The notes: generated by a model from the letters alone, not told the origin. Shown: positions 25,711 through 36,067, numbered from the stretch's first letter. The stretch: 64,000 bases of DNA from Polaribacter sejongensis (GCF_038024065.1 NZ_CP150667.1:3169501-3233500), one strand, 5' to 3'. Made by a program: numbers and translations.

Positions 25711-26103
25711 ATGAAGCATACCTTAGGAAAAGAAGAGCGTTTAAAAAGTAAAAAGCTCATAGAAAAACTTTACGAAGAGAGAAATTCTGTGAAAGCGTAT
25801 CCTCTTAGAATGATTTTTTTACAAACAGATCATACCTCAGAATTCCCAGCTCAAGTAGGGGTTTCTGTTCCTAAACGTAATTTTAAACTGGCTGTAGATA
25901 GAAACAGGATTAAGCGGTTAATGCGAGAATCCTATCGTTTGCAAAAAGAAATTGTCTACAATAATTTAGAGGAGCCTTATGTTTTTATGATTTCGTATAT
26001 TGGGAAAGATAAATGTACTTATGACGAGATATTCTTAAAAATGGAAAAATTACTAACTCGGTTTGTTAGTGAAGTAAAAAATAAAAAAAATGAAGAGGTT
26101 TAA
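25711..26103 (+). CDS. rnpA: Ribonuclease P protein component
   Basis: About 130 residues from the ATG at 25711 (MKHTLGKEERLKSKKLIEKL, the standard RnpA N-terminus). The frame is also open from an ATG at 25687, but those eight residues are not family-like. The RNR-box RNRIKRLMRESYR (basic RNA-binding helix) and the preceding VGVSVPKRNFKLAVDRN are intact. It helps RNase P RNA cut tRNA 5' leaders. Its 3' end overlaps the S41 protease gene by 14 bases. Confidence 0.95.
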   Translation: MKHTLGKEERLKSKKLIEKLYEERNSVKAYPLRMIFLQTDHTSEFPAQVGVSVPKRNFKLAVDRNRIKRLMRESYRLQKEIVYNNLEEPYVFMISYIGKDKCTYDEIFLKMEKLLTRFVSEVKNKKNEEV

Positions 26104-27721
26104 GTTTTCAAAAAATACAATTATTGTTCTTTTAGTAGGAACAATCTTTTTATCGTTTGCATTTAAATCGAAATTCTTTGAGGTTGCCAAGCAAATTGAA
26201 ATTTACAATACATTATTTAAAGAGTTAAATATGTATTATGTAGATGAAATTAATCCTGCAGAATTAACAAATAGCGCTATTAAAAATACGCTTAAAGATT
26301 TAGATCCTTATACCAACTTTTACAATGAGCAAGATGTAGAAGATGCAAAAATATTACGAGAAGGAGAGTATGGCGGTATTGGTGTTTCTGTTTATTATAT
26401 AAAACAAGGAATTCAGATTAAAGAAATTTTTAAGGGATATTCGGCAGATAAAGCAGGTTTAAAATCTGGAGATATTATTACTTCTATAGACGGGCAATCT
26501 GTAAAAGATATGGAAAGTGAGCAACTTTCTATGTTGATAAAAGGAACGCCAAATAGCACCTTTTCTGCAGAAATAGAAAGACAAGGAAAAAGTATTCAGA
26601 AAGAAATAACGAGGGATAAAGTGGTGATAAATCCAGTCCCTTTTTCTGAAATGATCGATGAAGAAACGGGATATATTGTATTAACACGCTTTAATGAAAA
26701 AGCGTCATCCGAGGTAAAAAAAGCATTTAGAAAATTAAAGAAAGCGGGTATGAAGCAACTGGTTTTCGATTTAAGAGGAAATCCAGGAGGTTCTTTGCTA
26801 GAATCTATAAATATTTCTAATTTCTTTTTACCAAAAGGAGAGGTGATTGTTTCTACAAAAGCAAAAGTTAAAAAATGGAGTAATACGTATAAAAGTACAA
26901 ATGATCCTTTAGACTTAGAAGTGCCGATTGTAGTTTTAGTAAATGGACGTTCTGCTTCGGCATCAGAAATTGTAAGTGGTTCTTTGCAAGATTATGATAG
27001 AGCTGTAATTATGGGGCAGCGTTCTTTTGGAAAAGGATTGGTGCAGCGTTATAGAAAATTGACATACGGTACCCAATTAAAATTAACAATTTCTAAGTAT
27101 TATACGCCAAGTGGTCGATGTATTCAGGAGTTAGATTATGCTAATAGAGATAAAAACGGAAAAGTTCCTAAATTTTCTGATGCAGGAATAAATGAGTTTA
27201 AAACGGCAAACGGAAGAAAAGTATATGATGGTGGCGGTGTTTTGCCAGATGTAGTTATTAAAACATCAGAAAAAACAGAAGCAACTGAGATGATCTTAAA
27301 CTCTAAAGCTATTTTTAATTTTGCTGTAAATTATTATTATCAGCATCCATCAATAGAAAGTGCTCTTAATTTTGAATTTAAAGAGGCTGATTTTAATAAA
27401 TTCACCAATTATTTAGAGTTAGATACCACATTTGTTACCAAGCAAGAAGCTTTGTTTAAAGAAGCGTATAAAGCTATAACAGTAAATAATATTTCTAGTG
27501 AATATGAGAAAATTCAAGAAAAATTATTTAAAAATAAAGTAGATGAAATCACTAAGAATAAAGATATTCTTAAAATAGTTCTTGAAGAAGAAATTCTAAA
27601 TAAATACTATTTTGATGAGGGTGTATATAACCATAAATTAAAGAATGATTTGGTTATAAGAGAAGCGGTTAACGTATTAAAAAACCAAGAAAAATATAAG
27701 CAAATTTTATCCGCTAAATAA
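26090..27721 (+). CDS. S41-family carboxyl-terminal processing protease (CtpA/Prc-like)
   Basis: A 543-residue periplasmic/envelope serine protease. It has an N-terminal membrane anchor (about 10-26), a PDZ domain (about 90-175, GGIGVSVYY...AGLKSGDIITSIDG), and the S41 core. The catalytic pair is visible as Ser290 (NGRSASASE) and Lys315 (SFGKGLVQ), spaced by 25 as in E. coli Prc. A C-terminal helical extension of about 140 residues follows. It overlaps rnpA by 14 bases, so translational coupling is likely. Confidence 0.93.
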   Translation: MKRFKFSKNTIIVLLVGTIFLSFAFKSKFFEVAKQIEIYNTLFKELNMYYVDEINPAELTNSAIKNTLKDLDPYTNFYNEQDVEDAKILREGEYGGIGVSVYYIKQGIQIKEIFKGYSADKAGLKSGDIITSIDGQSVKDMESEQLSMLIKGTPNSTFSAEIERQGKSIQKEITRDKVVINPVPFSEMIDEETGYIVLTRFNEKASSEVKKAFRKLKKAGMKQLVFDLRGNPGGSLLESINISNFFLPKGEVIVSTKAKVKKWSNTYKSTNDPLDLEVPIVVLVNGRSASASEIVSGSLQDYDRAVIMGQRSFGKGLVQRYRKLTYGTQLKLTISKYYTPSGRCIQELDYANRDKNGKVPKFSDAGINEFKTANGRKVYDGGGVLPDVVIKTSEKTEATEMILNSKAIFNFAVNYYYQHPSIESALNFEFKEADFNKFTNYLELDTTFVTKQEALFKEAYKAITVNNISSEYEKIQEKLFKNKVDEITKNKDILKIVLEEEILNKYYFDEGVYNHKLKNDLVIREAVNVLKNQEKYKQILSAK

Positions 27722-27748
27722 TTTTATATTTGAAAATTAAAATTGAAA

Positions 27749-29428
27749 ATGACAAAAATAAATAAAACAGATAGAACTAGAGCTCACGAGTCTACAAATG
27801 CAATAGAAAAATTATATATTTCTATGCGTCATTTATTTAGTAGAGGTTTTTACAAGCCAATGGGTATTTCTGGAGAAACTTTACGTAAATCTTTACTTTT
27901 ATTAAGACCAGAAATTTATGGTTCAATTGCAGAAGAAAGAATTGAGTTGAATGGTTTAATTTATGTAATTGAAAGGCTTCCAAGAGGAATTGAAGAATGC
28001 CAATTTATAAACTTAACTGCAGATGAAGGTTATAGTGATTCTCATTTTGAAACAATAATTCCTCCAAAAAGAAGAAGAAATTGTTACAGAATAGACAAAG
28101 ACCAAATGAATATAGAAATTACACGTGGTCGTTCTGAAATTTATGACATTCTTACGCATTTAACGTTCTTGTTTATAGAATCTCATAAAATTCAAAAAAG
28201 AGTAACTATAAATGAAGGGACAGATTTTATTAGAGAATGGAAATATTTAGAAGATATTGTAATCTATAATAAAGAAATTACAGACCAAGAAAGAGAGGTT
28301 GCTACTGCGCATTTAAGTAATATTTTAGGAAGAACTTTTGAGGAGGTAATAGATATTCATAAAGCATTTGCAACATCAGAAAAAAAGGATCGATTTTTTC
28401 ATTTAATTTATTGGTTGGGTAAATTAGCTATTAATGAGGTTTTAGATAATAAGAAGCGAAAAGTAGCTTTTAGTTCTGTTTTAATCGAAGAAATAGGACA
28501 CCATATTTATGGAGATATTTGGGCTAATAATATTAAAAAAGTACTAAAAGAAAATAGTCTACTAAAAAGACCAATTCATATTATTAGTGCCAACATGCAC
28601 AGTGTCTTAAATTCTATTTATGCCAAAGGTGCGTTGCCAAAAGAGGCTGAAGAGCATGAAGGTTTTGGGCTGTTTCAATTATTAAGTAATTCTGATAGTA
28701 AGCCTTTACAAAAAGCAGTTAAGGAATATGCCTCTGAAAATGGATTAATCTATATTAAAGATACTTCGGGTACCAATATTAATGTTCAAGTAATAGATAC
28801 AGAAAAAATTAATTTTGAAGATTCTCCGTTTGATAAAGTAAATTCTGTAAATAAAAAGCCTGTTATCATTGTAATGGATTATGCTTTTGGTGAGCAAGCT
28901 TACGAAACTATGGATGAGCTTTTAAAACCATATAAAAACACAAAGAAGAAAAATCACCTAGATGTAAAATCTGTTTCTATAATGGGAAAAGCAGGTATTT
29001 TAGAAGGTGGTAAAGGAGATATTATGATTCCTACTGCACATATTTTTGAAGGTACTGCAGATAATTATCCGTTTAAAAACGAGTTGTCTAAAGAAGATTT
29101 AGAAGGTTTTGGAGTAGAAGTTTTTGATGGTTCTATGATTTCTGTTTTAGGAACTTCATTACAGAATAAAGATTTGTTACAGTTTTTCCATGATTCTACA
29201 TGGAATGTTATTGGTTTAGAAATGGAAGGTGCTCATTATCAAAAAGCAATACAATCTGCCTCTAAAATTAGAGGGAATATTTCTAAAAATGTAAAAGTAA
29301 GGTATGCCTATTATGCATCAGATAATCCGCTAGAAACAGGAGCAACATTGGCTTCTGGAGGTTTAGGTATGACAGGTGTTACACCAACATACGCGATTAC
29401 ACAAAAAATATTAGAACAAATTTTTTAA
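27749..29428 (+). CDS. DUF6909-like protein with nucleoside phosphorylase/nucleosidase-like C-terminus
   Basis: About 559 residues from the ATG at 27749 (the frame also opens at a TTG two codons earlier). The N-terminal half is a conserved Bacteroidetes region without known fold. The C-terminal third has the purine nucleoside phosphorylase/MTAN-like features: KSVSIMGKAGILEGGKGDIM, ISVLGTSLQ, the substrate-binding GLEMEGAHY (Glu-Met-Glu-Gly about 491-494) and YYASDNP, whose Asp (about 525) matches the catalytic Asp of that fold. Purine nucleosidase/phosphorylase activity is inferred, not established. It lies in a run with the S41 gene and just upstream of the polysaccharide locus. Confidence 0.7.
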   Translation: MTKINKTDRTRAHESTNAIEKLYISMRHLFSRGFYKPMGISGETLRKSLLLLRPEIYGSIAEERIELNGLIYVIERLPRGIEECQFINLTADEGYSDSHFETIIPPKRRRNCYRIDKDQMNIEITRGRSEIYDILTHLTFLFIESHKIQKRVTINEGTDFIREWKYLEDIVIYNKEITDQEREVATAHLSNILGRTFEEVIDIHKAFATSEKKDRFFHLIYWLGKLAINEVLDNKKRKVAFSSVLIEEIGHHIYGDIWANNIKKVLKENSLLKRPIHIISANMHSVLNSIYAKGALPKEAEEHEGFGLFQLLSNSDSKPLQKAVKEYASENGLIYIKDTSGTNINVQVIDTEKINFEDSPFDKVNSVNKKPVIIVMDYAFGEQAYETMDELLKPYKNTKKKNHLDVKSVSIMGKAGILEGGKGDIMIPTAHIFEGTADNYPFKNELSKEDLEGFGVEVFDGSMISVLGTSLQNKDLLQFFHDSTWNVIGLEMEGAHYQKAIQSASKIRGNISKNVKVRYAYYASDNPLETGATLASGGLGMTGVTPTYAITQKILEQIF

Positions 29429-29461
29429 GAGTCTAAGACTAAAATATTATATCAAAAAAGA

Positions 29462-30499
29462 ATGTCAACAAATCAAAAAAATAACGAAGAAGAAATAGAT
29501 TTAGGTTCATTATTTGTGCTTATAGGTAAAGGTTTTTCTAAGTTTTTTAATTTTATTGGAAGTATTTTTAAAGGAATTTTTAATTTTCTAATCATAATTT
29601 TAATCTTCTTTAAACAACACTTTATTAAGATTGCAATTGCAGCATTAGTAGGAGTTGTTGCAGGTGTCTTTTTGGAGGTAAAAAAGAAAGATCTTTATGG
29701 ATCTGATTTACTTGTAAAACCGAATTTTGAAAGTACAAGGCAATTATATAATAATATAAATTATTATAATGACCTTGTAAGACAGAAAAAGACGGCAGAC
29801 TTAGCTGAAATATTTAATTTAGACGAACCAACAGCTGCAAGTTTTAAGAAGTTTACAATCACTTCCGTAGAAACTGAAAATGATATTATTGATTCTTATA
29901 ATAAATTTATTTTAGCAGTAGATACAACTACGGTAAAGAGTTACAAATATGAACAGTTTAAAAATGCCTTCTCAGATTATGATTATAAAATTCATGAAAT
30001 TCACGTAGTTTCAGAGAAAAACGACGTTTTTAATAATTTAGGAGATGTTATTATTTCTTCGGTAGTAAAGAATAAATACTTTAACAGATTAAAGGAATTA
30101 AGTAATGAGAACTTAAATAGAACAGATTCTTTATTGCGTCAAAATTTAGGTCAGGTAGATTCTTTAAGAAGGGTTTACATGCAGGTAATGGTTGAAGAGG
30201 CAAAAAAACAAAGTAACGGAACAAATATAGATTTAGGAGGTGTTAAGAGCACAACCAAAGAGTTAGAGCTTTTTGATACGAATAGAAGAATTAATGCAGA
30301 GTTAAGAGACGTTGTTAATGATAGGTCTGAGAAATATGAAGTGATTAATGTAATTTCTAATTTTCAGTCCGTAGGATATAAAGTAAGTGGTGTTGCGCAA
30401 AATTATGCCTTTTTATTAGCTGTTTTAGGAGCAGGTCTTATGGTTTTATTTTTAATGATAAAACAATTAAATACATTTCTAAATAACTACAAAAAATAA
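29462..30499 (+). CDS. Chain-length determinant (Wzz-like) polysaccharide co-polymerase
   Basis: A 345-residue inner-membrane protein. Two membrane segments flank a long periplasmic region: an N-terminal helix near 45-70 (preceded by a Phe-rich amphipathic stretch) and a C-terminal helix near 317-337. The periplasmic part is Asn/Asp/Lys-rich and helical, as in Wzz proteins that set O-antigen or capsule chain length. It opens the polysaccharide locus and is followed by the dTDP-sugar genes after three bases, so one transcript is likely. Tyrosine-kinase domain is absent. Confidence 0.75.
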   Translation: MSTNQKNNEEEIDLGSLFVLIGKGFSKFFNFIGSIFKGIFNFLIIILIFFKQHFIKIAIAALVGVVAGVFLEVKKKDLYGSDLLVKPNFESTRQLYNNINYYNDLVRQKKTADLAEIFNLDEPTAASFKKFTITSVETENDIIDSYNKFILAVDTTTVKSYKYEQFKNAFSDYDYKIHEIHVVSEKNDVFNNLGDVIISSVVKNKYFNRLKELSNENLNRTDSLLRQNLGQVDSLRRVYMQVMVEEAKKQSNGTNIDLGGVKSTTKELELFDTNRRINAELRDVVNDRSEKYEVINVISNFQSVGYKVSGVAQNYAFLLAVLGAGLMVLFLMIKQLNTFLNNYKK

Positions 30500-30502
30500 A
30501 CA

Positions 30503-31510
30503 ATGCAAACAATTCTTATAACAGGTGGAGCAGGGTTTATAGGCTCTAATTTTATCCCTTATTTTTTAAACGAACATAAAAACTACAAAGTAGTAAATTT
30601 AGATGTGCTTACGTATGCAGGAGATCTTTCTAACTTATCTGAAATAGAAAATAATGAAAGATATACTTTTGTAAAAGGAGATATTTGTGATAGAGATTTG
30701 GTAGAAAATCTTTTTAATGAACATAAGTTTACAGGCGTTATTCATTTTGCAGCAGAATCTCATGTAGATAATTCTATTAAAAATCCTGATGCATTTGTTA
30801 GAACCAACGTTTTTGGAACTTTTAATTTACTAGATGTAGCAAAAAAATATTGGATGGAAAGTCCTAATGTATTTATAGAAGGTTTTGAAAATTCAAGATT
30901 TTTACATGTTTCTACAGACGAGGTGTATGGTACTTTAGGAGAAACAGGTTTGTTTACTGAAGAAACACCTTATGCACCAAACAGCCCCTATAGTGCTTCT
31001 AAAGCATCATCAGATTTTATGGTGAGAAGCTATTTTCATACATTTGGGATGAATGTTGTAACCACCAATTGTTCTAACAATTATGGACCAAAACAACATG
31101 ACGAAAAACTGATTCCTACAATTATAAGAAAAGCAATTTCTGGGGAAAATATTCCCATTTATGGTGATGGAAAAAATATTAGAGATTGGTTATTTGTATT
31201 AGACCATTGTACAGGAATAGCACTTGCTTTTAAAGAAGGTAAATTAGGAGAAACCTACAATATTGGTGGTAAAAACGAACGAAATAATTTATATATAGCA
31301 AATGCTATTTGTGAAATTTTAGACGAAGAAAAACCAAAAAAGAAACCGTATAAAAAACAAATTAGTTTTGTAGAAGATAGAGCTGGTCATGATTTTAGAT
31401 ATGCAATTGATGCATCGAAAATAGAAAATAAATTAAACTGGAAAGCTAAAGAGAATTTTGAGACTGGTATTAGAAAAACCATTCAGTGGTATTTAGAAAA
31501 ATATAGTTAG
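30503..31510 (+). CDS. rfbB: dTDP-glucose 4,6-dehydratase
   Basis: A 335-residue extended SDR enzyme converting dTDP-glucose to dTDP-4-keto-6-deoxyglucose. The NAD-binding motif [10 protein letters not shown] is at the N-terminus. The catalytic region has STDEVYG (Thr, Asp, Glu) and YSASKAS (Tyr and Lys), and [14 protein letters not shown] and [13 protein letters not shown] are family blocks. It precedes rfbA by two bases and rfbC follows, so three of the four dTDP-L-rhamnose steps are clustered here. Confidence 0.97.
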   Translation: MQTILITGGAGFIGSNFIPYFLNEHKNYKVVNLDVLTYAGDLSNLSEIENNERYTFVKGDICDRDLVENLFNEHKFTGVIHFAAESHVDNSIKNPDAFVRTNVFGTFNLLDVAKKYWMESPNVFIEGFENSRFLHVSTDEVYGTLGETGLFTEETPYAPNSPYSASKASSDFMVRSYFHTFGMNVVTTNCSNNYGPKQHDEKLIPTIIRKAISGENIPIYGDGKNIRDWLFVLDHCTGIALAFKEGKLGETYNIGGKNERNNLYIANAICEILDEEKPKKKPYKKQISFVEDRAGHDFRYAIDASKIENKLNWKAKENFETGIRKTIQWYLEKYS

Positions 31511-31512
31511 AT

Positions 31513-32367
31513 ATGAAAGGAATAGTTTTAGCAGGAGGTTCTGGTACAAGATTACACCCACTTACATTGGCAGTAAGTAAACAGTTAATGCCAGTGTATG
31601 ATAAACCGATGATTTACTATCCTATTTCCACTTTAATTTCTGCCGGAATAAGAGAGATACTAATTATTTCTACACCGCAAGATTTACCCTTGTTTAAAAA
31701 GTTATTAGGAAACGGAAATCAAATTGGTTGCAGTTTTGAATATGAAGTGCAAGCAGAACCAAATGGTTTGGCAGAAGCTTTTATTATAGGTGAAAAATTT
31801 ATAGGTAAAGATAAGGTTGCTTTAATTTTAGGAGATAATATCTTTTATGGTTCTGGGTTATCTAATTTGTTAAAAGCGAATAACAATCCCAATGGAGGTA
31901 TTGTGTATGCTTACCATGTAAATGATCCAGAAAGATATGGTGTGGTAGAATTTGATGATAATCAAAGAGCAATTTCAATAGAAGAAAAGCCAGAAAAACC
32001 AAAGTCTAATTATGCGGTTCCTGGTATTTATTTTTATGATAATGAAGTTGTAGAAATTGCTAAAAATATAAAGCCAAGTAAAAGAGGAGAGTTAGAAATA
32101 ACAGAAATAAACAACGTGTATTTAAAAAAAGGAAAACTATCTGTAGAAATTTTAGATAGAGGAACTGCTTGGTTAGATACAGGTACTTTCGACTCTTTAA
32201 TGCAAGCAGGTCAGTTTGTACAAGTAATTGAAGAAAGACAAGGTTTAAAAGTTGGTTCTATAGAAGAAGCTGCTTATAGAGCCGATTTTATATCAAAAGA
32301 ACAAATGATAGAAATAACAAAGCCTTTGTTAAAAAGCGGTTATTCTAATAATTTATTAAAAATATAA
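31513..32367 (+). CDS. rfbA: Glucose-1-phosphate thymidylyltransferase
   Basis: A 284-residue nucleotidyltransferase making dTDP-glucose from glucose-1-phosphate and dTTP. The signature [11 protein letters not shown] is at the N-terminus, followed by [24 protein letters not shown] (metal-binding Asp) and EEKPEKPKS. Its stop codon shares one base with the start of rfbC (TAATG), a typical coupled overlap. Confidence 0.97.
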   Translation: MKGIVLAGGSGTRLHPLTLAVSKQLMPVYDKPMIYYPISTLISAGIREILIISTPQDLPLFKKLLGNGNQIGCSFEYEVQAEPNGLAEAFIIGEKFIGKDKVALILGDNIFYGSGLSNLLKANNNPNGGIVYAYHVNDPERYGVVEFDDNQRAISIEEKPEKPKSNYAVPGIYFYDNEVVEIAKNIKPSKRGELEITEINNVYLKKGKLSVEILDRGTAWLDTGTFDSLMQAGQFVQVIEERQGLKVGSIEEAAYRADFISKEQMIEITKPLLKSGYSNNLLKI

Positions 32368-32912
32368 TGAAAGTTACGGAAACAAATTTAAAAGGATGTT
32401 ATGTTATAGAACCTCTTTTTTTTAAAGATAATAGAGGGTGTTTTTTATTAGAATATAATAAAAAGGAGTTTGAAGAGAAAACGGGATTTAAAGGAGATTT
32501 TGTTTTAGGAAATCAGTCTACTTCTCAATACGGAGTTGTAAGAGGTTTGCATTTGCAAAGGGGAGAGTTTGCCCAAGCAAAATTAGTAAGAGTTGTAAAA
32601 GGGAAGATTTTAGACGTTGCCGTTGATGCTAGAAAAGGTTCTGAAACTTTTGGTAAAGTCTTTTCTGTAGAATTATCGGCAGAAAATAATAAGCAATTAT
32701 TTGTTCCAAGAGGATTTTTACATGGTTTTTCTGTTTTAGAAGATGATACAATTGTATCGTATAAATGTGATAATTATTATCAACCAGAAGCGGAAGATGG
32801 TGTTTTATTTGATGATAAAGATTTAAATATTGATTGGAAAATACCTTCGGATAAAATTACACTTTCAGAAAAGGATACTGTATTAAAAACGTTTGCTAGT
32901 TTTAATAAGTAA
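32367..32912 (+). CDS. rfbC: dTDP-4-dehydrorhamnose 3,5-epimerase
   Basis: A 181-residue cupin epimerase. The catalytic block RGLHLQ (His base) and the later FVPRGFLHGFSVLEDDT are intact. It gives dTDP-4-keto-L-rhamnose from dTDP-4-keto-6-deoxyglucose. The reductase that would complete dTDP-L-rhamnose (rfbD) does not follow; a flippase gene does. The start overlaps the rfbA stop by one base. Confidence 0.95.
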   Translation: MKVTETNLKGCYVIEPLFFKDNRGCFLLEYNKKEFEEKTGFKGDFVLGNQSTSQYGVVRGLHLQRGEFAQAKLVRVVKGKILDVAVDARKGSETFGKVFSVELSAENNKQLFVPRGFLHGFSVLEDDTIVSYKCDNYYQPEAEDGVLFDDKDLNIDWKIPSDKITLSEKDTVLKTFASFNK

Positions 32913-32974
32913 TTCTATTTATTTATAAAAATTAGTTTTATTGCTAATAAGAACAAAAATAACCGAAGAGGTTG

Positions 32975-34288
32975 ATGGATAGAAGAAAGATTATTTTAAA
33001 GAACGTATCCCTAGGTTTTGTGTTTAAAATATTAAATATGGGAATTGTATATCTTACAATTCCTTTTTTATTAAAGTATTTAGGCACTTCTAATTACGGT
33101 GTTTGGGTTACAATTTTCTCTATTGTTAATATCTTGTTTTTTGTAGATGCTGGTATTGCAAACGGTTTAAAAACAAAATTAACAGAGGCAATTAGTAATA
33201 AGAATGTTAGGCTTGCAAAAGAATATATATCCACAGCATCTGTTCTTATTTTTTTTATTTCTATCGGCTTTTTTCTTGTTGGTGGTGCTACAATATACTT
33301 AGTAAACTTAAATAGTTTGTTAAATGTTGGGGACTTAGTTTCTAATAAAAACCTTCAATCGGTTTTTTTTGTGATACTGATATTTATTGTGTCCAACTTT
33401 GTTTTAAGTCTTTATAAAGTTTTCTTTTACGCAATTCAGAAAGCTTCTGTGGTAGAATTTTCGCTTTTTCTTTATCGATTTGTCGTTTTCGGCTTTATAT
33501 ATTATGCTTTAAATAACTTAGAATCATCTATTTTAAATGTTGCTTACATTTACGGGTTGTCTAATCTTATTGTAAGTATCATTTTTAGTTTTGTTTTTTT
33601 TAATAAAAGGAAAGAGATCCTTCCATCTATTAAAAGCTTTAAGAAAGAAAGAATTAATGATTTAATGAGTTTGAGCATCCGTTTTTTTATAATTCAGATG
33701 TGTATGATTGTTATTTTTATTACTGATAATATTATTATCAGTAATTTATTAGGTCCGGATGCCGTTACAAATTATGATATTGTTTTTAAATTATTTCAAG
33801 TTATTATAATGTTGTCAACCATACTTTTAGATCCCTTTTGGTCTCTTTTTACAGACGCTTACCAAAAGAAAGATTTTATTTGGATTAGGGCAACATTAAA
33901 AAGAATGAATAAACTTTTTATACTTGTTTGCATTGGTACAATAGTTTTAATTCTTTTAACCAAAACAATTATATCAATTTGGATTGGTAAAGAGTTTGTG
34001 GTAGATGAAACCTTAACTTATTTTATGGGTTTATTTGTGCTGATAAGAATTTTTCCTTTGGTATATATGTATTTTTTAAATGCAATAGGAGAAATAAAAT
34101 TACAAATGTATTTATTTATTATGGGAGCAGTTATTAATATACCTGTTTCAGTGTTATTTGTAAAATATCTAGATTTAGGTATTTCTGGTGTTATTTTAGG
34201 AACATCGGTTAGTATTATTGCGATGGTCTTTTTACTACCTTTTCAGACCTATAATATTTTGAAAAAGAATGAAATTTTAAAAAACTAA
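32975..34288 (+). CDS. Wzx-like polysaccharide flippase
   Basis: About 437 residues from the ATG at 32975 (a TTG at 32972 is one codon earlier). It is very hydrophobic, with about twelve membrane helices in the MATE/MviN (PST) style. The N-terminal NVSLGFVFKILNMGIVYLTI and KYLGTSNYGVWVTIFSI are typical of O-antigen flippases. It would move lipid-linked repeat units across the inner membrane. It sits between rfbC and the glycosyltransferases. Confidence 0.88.
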   Translation: MDRRKIILKNVSLGFVFKILNMGIVYLTIPFLLKYLGTSNYGVWVTIFSIVNILFFVDAGIANGLKTKLTEAISNKNVRLAKEYISTASVLIFFISIGFFLVGGATIYLVNLNSLLNVGDLVSNKNLQSVFFVILIFIVSNFVLSLYKVFFYAIQKASVVEFSLFLYRFVVFGFIYYALNNLESSILNVAYIYGLSNLIVSIIFSFVFFNKRKEILPSIKSFKKERINDLMSLSIRFFIIQMCMIVIFITDNIIISNLLGPDAVTNYDIVFKLFQVIIMLSTILLDPFWSLFTDAYQKKDFIWIRATLKRMNKLFILVCIGTIVLILLTKTIISIWIGKEFVVDETLTYFMGLFVLIRIFPLVYMYFLNAIGEIKLQMYLFIMGAVINIPVSVLFVKYLDLGISGVILGTSVSIIAMVFLLPFQTYNILKKNEILKN

Positions 34289-34321
34289 AAGGAGTTTATT
34301 AATTAGAAAGCTATACACAAG

Positions 34322-35284
34322 ATGAAGTTAATACGTCAGAAATATAATTATCACGTTTCTTTAGATACCGTAGAAGAATTTGAGAAAATTATACTATCAG
34401 ACGCTTCTGTAACTTCTATTAATGAAACTAATAAAACGTTTTCTAAGATATTATTCCATTTATGGAATGTAGTTACAAGAAACAAAGTAACAAGTAAAAA
34501 TAATAGGGACTTAGCTAAAAAATTTAAAATACATTTATTAGCAGTTTTAATGGGAACCAATTTTAGTAAATGTTTACCAAGATTCTTTTCTAAGTCTAAT
34601 AAAAGTATTTACATTTTTGATGCATGGCCTGAAAAGCATGATGAAATTATTAAGTTTGTAAATGGTTTTAAAGTTGATAATTTGTTTTTGACTTCTTCTC
34701 AAGCCGTTGAAGCTATTCGATCTAAAACACCAAATACGAATTGTTTTTGGGTTTCAGAAGGTATAAATCCAGGTGGTTACAAACATTACAGTTTTAAAGA
34801 CAAAACAATTGATGTACTTGCATTGGGTAGAAAGTATGAATCTTACCATGCACAAATAGTTTCGTGTTTAGAATTTAATAAAAAGGAGTATTTATATGAG
34901 AAACAACCAGGAAAGATTATTTTCCCAACACGAGAAGGGTTTGTAAAAGGAATGGCAAAGTCTAAAATATCTATTTGTGTGCCGTCTAGTATTACGCATC
35001 CAGAGCGTTCTGGAAATATAGAAACGATGACAATTCGGTATTTACAATCTATGGTTTCTAAATGTCTTATTTTAGGGCATGCTCCAAAAGAAATGATTAC
35101 ACTTTTTGGTTACAACCCGGTAATAGAGATTGACACAAAAGATCCTGAAGGTCAAATAATTTCAATTTTGAATAATTATTCAGATTATTTTCCTCTTATT
35201 GAAAAAAATTACCAAAAAGTATTAGAAAATCATACTTGGACTAATAGATGGAACACGATAAAACAATTTTTAAACCAAAACTAA
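34322..35284 (+). CDS. Glycosyltransferase-like protein (CgeB/GT1-like)
   Basis: A 320-residue cytoplasmic protein in the polysaccharide locus. The C-terminal half has a GT-B-like donor-binding pattern: CVPSSITHPERSGNIETMTIRYLQSMVSKCLILGHAP, where the Glu and the YLQSMVSKCLILG strand match the usual E-x-x-A-x-G-x-P region of GT4/CgeB-like enzymes. The N-terminal half lacks recognisable motifs. Sugar and linkage are not inferable. Confidence 0.6.
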   Translation: MKLIRQKYNYHVSLDTVEEFEKIILSDASVTSINETNKTFSKILFHLWNVVTRNKVTSKNNRDLAKKFKIHLLAVLMGTNFSKCLPRFFSKSNKSIYIFDAWPEKHDEIIKFVNGFKVDNLFLTSSQAVEAIRSKTPNTNCFWVSEGINPGGYKHYSFKDKTIDVLALGRKYESYHAQIVSCLEFNKKEYLYEKQPGKIIFPTREGFVKGMAKSKISICVPSSITHPERSGNIETMTIRYLQSMVSKCLILGHAPKEMITLFGYNPVIEIDTKDPEGQIISILNNYSDYFPLIEKNYQKVLENHTWTNRWNTIKQFLNQN

Positions 35285-35302
35285 AAAGGGCTATTTAATT
35301 TT

Positions 35303-36067
35303 ATGAATCCTTTATTAAGCATCATAACAGCAACATTTAATAGTGATAAAACTTTAGATGAAACAATTAAGTCTGTTTTAAATCAAGATTATACTAATTT
35401 CGAATACATAATTATTGATGGGAAATCTGAAGATAATACAATTAGTATTATCAAAAAATATGAAACTCAATTTAAAGAAAAAAATATAACATATACTTGG
35501 GTAAGCGAGCCAGATACGGGTATTTATAGTGCCTGGAATAAAGGGTTGAAATTAGCTACAGGAGGTTGGATTGCTTTTTTAGGGTCTGATGATATTTATC
35601 TAGAAAATGCTTTAGAAAAATATGCTTTTAACATAGCGCAAAACAATAACGTAGACTTTATTTATTCTAAAGTTAAATTAGTAAATAAAGGAAAAGTAAA
35701 ACACGTATTCTCTGATCTTTGGAAATGGAATGAGTTTAAAAGAGAAATGAAAATTGCTCATGTTGGTTCTTTTCATAATAAAAATTATTTTGATACCTAT
35801 GGTGTATACAATGAAGACTATAAAATTACTGGAGATTATGAGCTGCTTTTAAGAGCTAAAAGTAATTTAAAAACTATTTTTATAAATCAGTTTACTGCAG
35901 AAATGAAAGATGGTGGAATTAGTAATAAAAATGTATTAATGGCTTTTAAAGAGGCTAAAAAAGCTAAAATAGACACTGCAGAAATTTCTAAACAAATAGC
36001 GTTTATGGATTTTTATCTATCCCTAATAAAATATTATCTTTCTACTTTTGTAAAAAGGTTCTTCTAA
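35303..36067 (+). CDS. GT2 family glycosyltransferase
   Basis: A 254-residue GT-A enzyme. It starts LLSIITATFNSDKTLDETIKSV, with the nucleotide-binding D in IIDGKSEDNT, FLGSDDIYL for the metal-binding DxD-like motif, and the acceptor-side Asp in ITGDYELLLRA. It is a WcaA-like, surface-sugar transferase, 18 bases after the preceding gene. Sugar specificity unknown. Confidence 0.88.
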   Translation: MNPLLSIITATFNSDKTLDETIKSVLNQDYTNFEYIIIDGKSEDNTISIIKKYETQFKEKNITYTWVSEPDTGIYSAWNKGLKLATGGWIAFLGSDDIYLENALEKYAFNIAQNNNVDFIYSKVKLVNKGKVKHVFSDLWKWNEFKREMKIAHVGSFHNKNYFDTYGVYNEDYKITGDYELLLRAKSNLKTIFINQFTAEMKDGGISNKNVLMAFKEAKKAKIDTAEISKQIAFMDFYLSLIKYYLSTFVKRFF

